This document shows, piece after piece, positions 62,192 through 64,000 of a DNA stretch of 64,000 bases. The position numbers and the translations under genes were made by a program. Each line of letters starts with the position of its first letter. The stretch's first letter is position 1. The notes below the pieces were generated by a model, which was not told the origin of the DNA, did no database searches, and worked only from the letters and a program-made list of their open reading frames with translations. Origin of the DNA: Cedecea lapagei (GTDB lineage Bacteria > Pseudomonadota > Gammaproteobacteria > Enterobacterales > Enterobacteriaceae); assembly GCF_900635955.1 (NCBI RefSeq), contig NZ_LR134201.1:1054001-1118000 (forward strand), given 5' to 3'.

Positions 62192-62506
62192 ATGTCCCCA
62201 GAGAATGCCATGAAACTCCTGTCCAATCCCACCCGGATTGCAGTACTGAGATGGCTAAAAAATCCCGAAGAAGCGTTCGCTGGTTATACCCAGCTGTTTG
62301 CCTTCGACCAATATGGTGTCTGCGCAAGCCTCATTCAGGCCAAGGCGGGCTTATCCCAGCCCGCCACCTCACTGTGTCTTAAAGCTCTTCATGATGCGGG
62401 GCTGTTAGAAGCCAGCAAAGTGGGTAAGTGGACCTATTACCGCCGCTGCGAACAACGCATGTTTGAGATGTCTGAAATTATCAGACGCTCGCTTGAGGAA
62501 CTGTAA
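62192..62506 (+). CDS. ArsR-type HTH regulator
   Basis: 104-aa winged-helix protein: ENAMKLLSNPTRIAVLRWL, then SQPATSLCLKALHDAGLLEA and GKWTYYRRCEQ. Its cysteines (in GVCASLIQ, SLCLKAL and RRCEQR) could sense electrophiles, as in other thiol-based ArsR repressors. GTGAGG precedes the start. Likely represses the reductase operon and the divergent quinone reductase; the sensing chemistry is inference. Confidence 0.82.
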   Translation: MSPENAMKLLSNPTRIAVLRWLKNPEEAFAGYTQLFAFDQYGVCASLIQAKAGLSQPATSLCLKALHDAGLLEASKVGKWTYYRRCEQRMFEMSEIIRRSLEEL

Positions 62507-63070
62507 TTCGTGTAATGGACGTCAGGGGACGTATAATTCGTAAAGGTGTGGAAGTCCTGACCGAAGTCCCCTTCAACTCCACTTAATAATAAACATGCAA
62601 TCTTTGTCTGGAGCGACTAAGGCCGCTCGTACATTACTCGAAGGAAATATCTGAGGATGCACTGTTATCAACTGCCGCTGAATCATCGACACGCAAATAT
62701 TTAAAACGTCAGAGGAAACTGGTTTCCAGACGTTCAGTCAGCAGACCCAAAGACATCCTTATTATAAACACTTTATATGGGGCGTCCCTCCGGAATTATA
62801 ATTGTCTCGAGTTTTCTCAATGATCGACAATTTCAGTCGTTATTTTGCCTCAGGACATTTTTTCACAAAGGTAGTCGTCTGTATTTTTTAAATTTCAGAG
62901 AAGTGTGGTTTTTACGCACCAAAAGTATCAGCACATTTAAAGGTTTTGATATAAATATTTTATAACCTTTGTGCGAGAAGTATGAATGTCGGTCATTCTA
63001 CGATTTACCGCTGTGTCAGCTCTCTTCGTCAGAAATGAAAAATAGTCTGTGCTGGTGTTGGCGTAATCCT
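62507..63070. other. Right island non-coding stretch with a possible transposase scrap
   Basis: About 560 bp with no supported gene. A 24-codon frame at 62967-63038 contains MNVGHSTIYRCVSS, resembling the helix-turn-helix of IS6-type transposases (xVxHxTIYRWV); this is weak. The rest is AT-rich and unassigned. Confidence 0.4.
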
Positions 63071-63176
63071 GTTTACGGCAGGCGGTGAGAATTTTGTAGC
63101 TAAGCTTCTGTAGCACCTGCGCGCTGGCCAGGCCAATACCGCTGGAGCAGTCTGTAATTAAAGCGGATTTTTGCAT
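63071..63176 (-). pseudogene. Truncated ybbO, 5' fragment (right flank)
   Basis: The first 35 or so codons of ybbO, homologous to 55364-55469 with substitutions; the NAD(P) motif reads TDCSSGIG instead of TGCSSGIG. The frame then leaves the ybbO sequence. Not functional. Confidence 0.85.
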
Positions 63177-63238
63177 AACTTTACCCGAGGGGCGCTCCGA
63201 TTATTTGTCAGTCGTGTTTTACTAACGGAGCCAGTCGC
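63071..63238. repeat. Flank duplication, right copy, segment A
   Basis: Counterpart of 55364-55531. It ends inside the tesA 3' region at CCAGTCGC, where the deletion begins. Confidence 0.85.
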
Positions 63239-63319
63239 CGCCGCGGCGGCGCGGAAGGTCATCAAAGCCAGAAACAGGAAGGGCAAATGCCAGCGGAAAA
63301 CATTGTTGAAGTTCATCAT
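63208..63319 (-). pseudogene. tesA with internal deletion (right flank)
   Basis: The start and signal peptide of tesA (MMNFNNVFRWH to FRAAA) are joined to the 3' end of the gene. The offset between copies changes from 7707 to 7192 bp, a net deletion of 515 bp that is not a multiple of three. The catalytic serine, GGND and DGIH motifs are gone. The junction is GC-rich (CGCCGCGGCGG). Confidence 0.88.
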
Positions 63320-63509
63320 CTTAGTAAGTCCGTGGGTCAGGGAGAACACGAGCTTTCCATCCTTACCGGAGTTGAGCTGGTTGTCAAACCGGCGGAAACC
63401 ATCGCCCTGATTGGCGAGTCGGGTTCAGGCAAGTCCACGCTGCTGGCGATTCTTGCCGGGCTTGATGACGGCACGGATGGCGAAGTCCACCTTTGCGGAC
63501 AGCCGCTGC
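63243..63509. repeat. Flank duplication, right copy, segment B
   Basis: Counterpart of 56051-56317, with a few third-position substitutions. It continues directly into the intact remainder of ybbA. Confidence 0.88.
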
Positions 63510-63973
63510 ACAGCATGGATGAAGAGGCGAGGGCGGCGCTGCGGGCCAAAAACGTCGGCTTTGTTTTTCAGTCTTTTATGCTGGTGCCCACTCTTAATGC
63601 TCTCGAAAACGTCGAGCTTCCCTCGCTGCTGCGCGGAGAAAACAGCTCGGCCAGCCGCGCGCAGGCCAAAGCGCTGCTGGAGCAGCTGGGCTTAGGCAAG
63701 CGCCTGGATCACCTGCCTGCTCAACTGTCCGGCGGTGAGCAGCAGCGCGTGGCGCTGGCTCGCGCATTTAACGGCAAACCCGGAGTGCTGTTTGCCGATG
63801 AGCCCACCGGCAACCTCGACAGGCAAACGGGCGACCGGATCGCCGACCTGCTGTTTTCCCTCAACCGCGACTTCTCCACCACGCTGATCCTCGTCACCCA
63901 CGACGAACAGCTTGCGGCGCGCTGCGACCGCCGCCTGCGGCTGCGCGAAGGCAAACTGTGGGAGGAAGCATGA
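63287..63973 (+). CDS. ybbA: ABC transporter ATPase YbbA
   Basis: 228-aa MacB/LolD-type ATPase. Walker A GESGSGKST, signature LSGGEQQRVALARAF, Walker B VLFADEPTGNLD and the switch histidine in LVTHDEQLA are all present. Full length for the family. It partners the membrane protein YbbP, whose start overlaps its stop (ATGA). This is the intact copy; the 5' end is duplicated at 56095. Confidence 0.95.
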   Translation: MPAENIVEVHHLSKSVGQGEHELSILTGVELVVKPAETIALIGESGSGKSTLLAILAGLDDGTDGEVHLCGQPLHSMDEEARAALRAKNVGFVFQSFMLVPTLNALENVELPSLLRGENSSASRAQAKALLEQLGLGKRLDHLPAQLSGGEQQRVALARAFNGKPGVLFADEPTGNLDRQTGDRIADLLFSLNRDFSTTLILVTHDEQLAARCDRRLRLREGKLWEEA

Positions 63974-64000
63974 TAGCCCGCTGGTTCTGGCGCGAGTGGC
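63970..64000 (+). CDS. ybbP: YbbP, start of the ABC permease (cut by window end)
   Basis: The first ten codons, MIARWFWREW, match E. coli YbbP, a large FtsX-like permease. The start overlaps the ybbA stop by ATGA. The rest lies beyond the window. Confidence 0.85.
   Translation, partial: MIARWFWREW

Larger units (their letters stand above)
56318..63070. other. Genomic island inserted in ybbA with duplicated flanks
   Basis: About 6.75 kb of lower-GC DNA between two copies of the ybbO-tesA-ybbA junction. Cargo: GNAT, LysR, DoxX, GlcG/HbpS-like, quinone reductase, Old Yellow Enzyme, ArsR-type regulator. An IS3 remnant marks the left edge; a possible transposase scrap is near the right edge (62967-63038). 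No integrase, tRNA or short target duplication is seen, so entry by homologous recombination or IS-mediated rearrangement is likely. Confidence 0.8.

Noticed and set aside
62777..62965. A 62-codon plus-strand frame near the right island edge
   Set aside because: Low-complexity Phe/Leu/Ser-rich translation, no ribosome-binding site and no recognisable homology.
56318..63070. Island as a phage or integrative element with integrase and tRNA attachment site
   Set aside because: No integrase, tRNA gene or short att-like direct repeat is present; the only repeats are the long gene-fragment flanks.
1..64000. CRISPR array or cas genes
   Set aside because: No regularly spaced repeats and no cas-like proteins were seen anywhere in the window.

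Overview
The window is enterobacterial chromosome. The gene order ylaC-maa-hha-tomB-acrBA/acrR-mscK-rsmS-priC-ybaN-apt-dnaX-ybaB-recR-htpG-adk-hemH-gsk-ybaL-fsr-ushA-ybaK-(chiX)-ybaP-copA/cueR-ybbJ-qmcA-ybbN-ybbO-tesA-ybbA-ybbP follows the E. coli/Salmonella backbone, and the proteins are close to E. coli length and sequence. The backbone is GC-rich by eye and lacks aes and fetAB. This suggests a member of the Enterobacteriaceae near Enterobacter, Kosakonia, Cedecea or Klebsiella rather than E. coli itself; the genus cannot be fixed from the sequence alone.

Layout. 1-5.3 kb is accessory metabolism: a glucoside-type PTS EIIBC gene, then an operon for a 2-oxoglutarate/Fe(II) oxygenase and a MetQNI-like ABC importer. 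5.3-9.7 kb holds a chemoreceptor, the Zur-type zinc-free ribosomal protein pair L31B/L36B, ylaC, maa, hha and tomB. 10.2-25.9 kb is the acrAB-acrR efflux locus, mscK, priC, apt, dnaX (with its programmed frameshift signal), ybaB and recR; a LysR/pirin pair separates ybaB from recR. 25.9-33.5 kb is an insertion between recR and htpG: a LysR regulator, a complete branched-chain-type ABC importer, a 2-aminothiazoline-4-carboxylate hydrolase and an N-carbamoyl-amino-acid amidohydrolase. Together these look like a pathway from imported ATC to L-cysteine. 33.5-41.4 kb carries htpG behind a near-perfect heat-shock promoter, a small DUF2975/HTH/lipoprotein module, adk, hemH, gsk and a decayed hipBA locus. 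41.4-56.1 kb is backbone with the ChiX small RNA, the copper efflux pair copA/cueR (with the CopA(Z) frameshift site) and a second Cfa-type methyltransferase where E. coli has fetAB.

56.3-63.1 kb is a low-GC island lying between two copies of the ybbO-tesA-ybbA junction. The left copy has intact ybbO and tesA but a ybbA cut after 74 codons, at an IS3-type transposase remnant. The right copy has an intact ybbA but a truncated ybbO and a tesA with a net 515-bp deletion. The cargo is a GNAT acetyltransferase, a LysR regulator, a DoxX-like membrane protein, a secreted GlcG/HbpS-like protein, a flavodoxin-fold quinone reductase, an Old Yellow Enzyme reductase and an ArsR-type repressor. The best reading is a redox/electrophile-response cassette.

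The most promising subjects are the putative ATC-to-cysteine operon (26-33.5 kb), the MetQNI-like transporter with its oxygenase (another likely sulfur-scavenging unit), and the redox island with its mirrored flanks. All functional calls come from reading the translated sequence; no database search was run.
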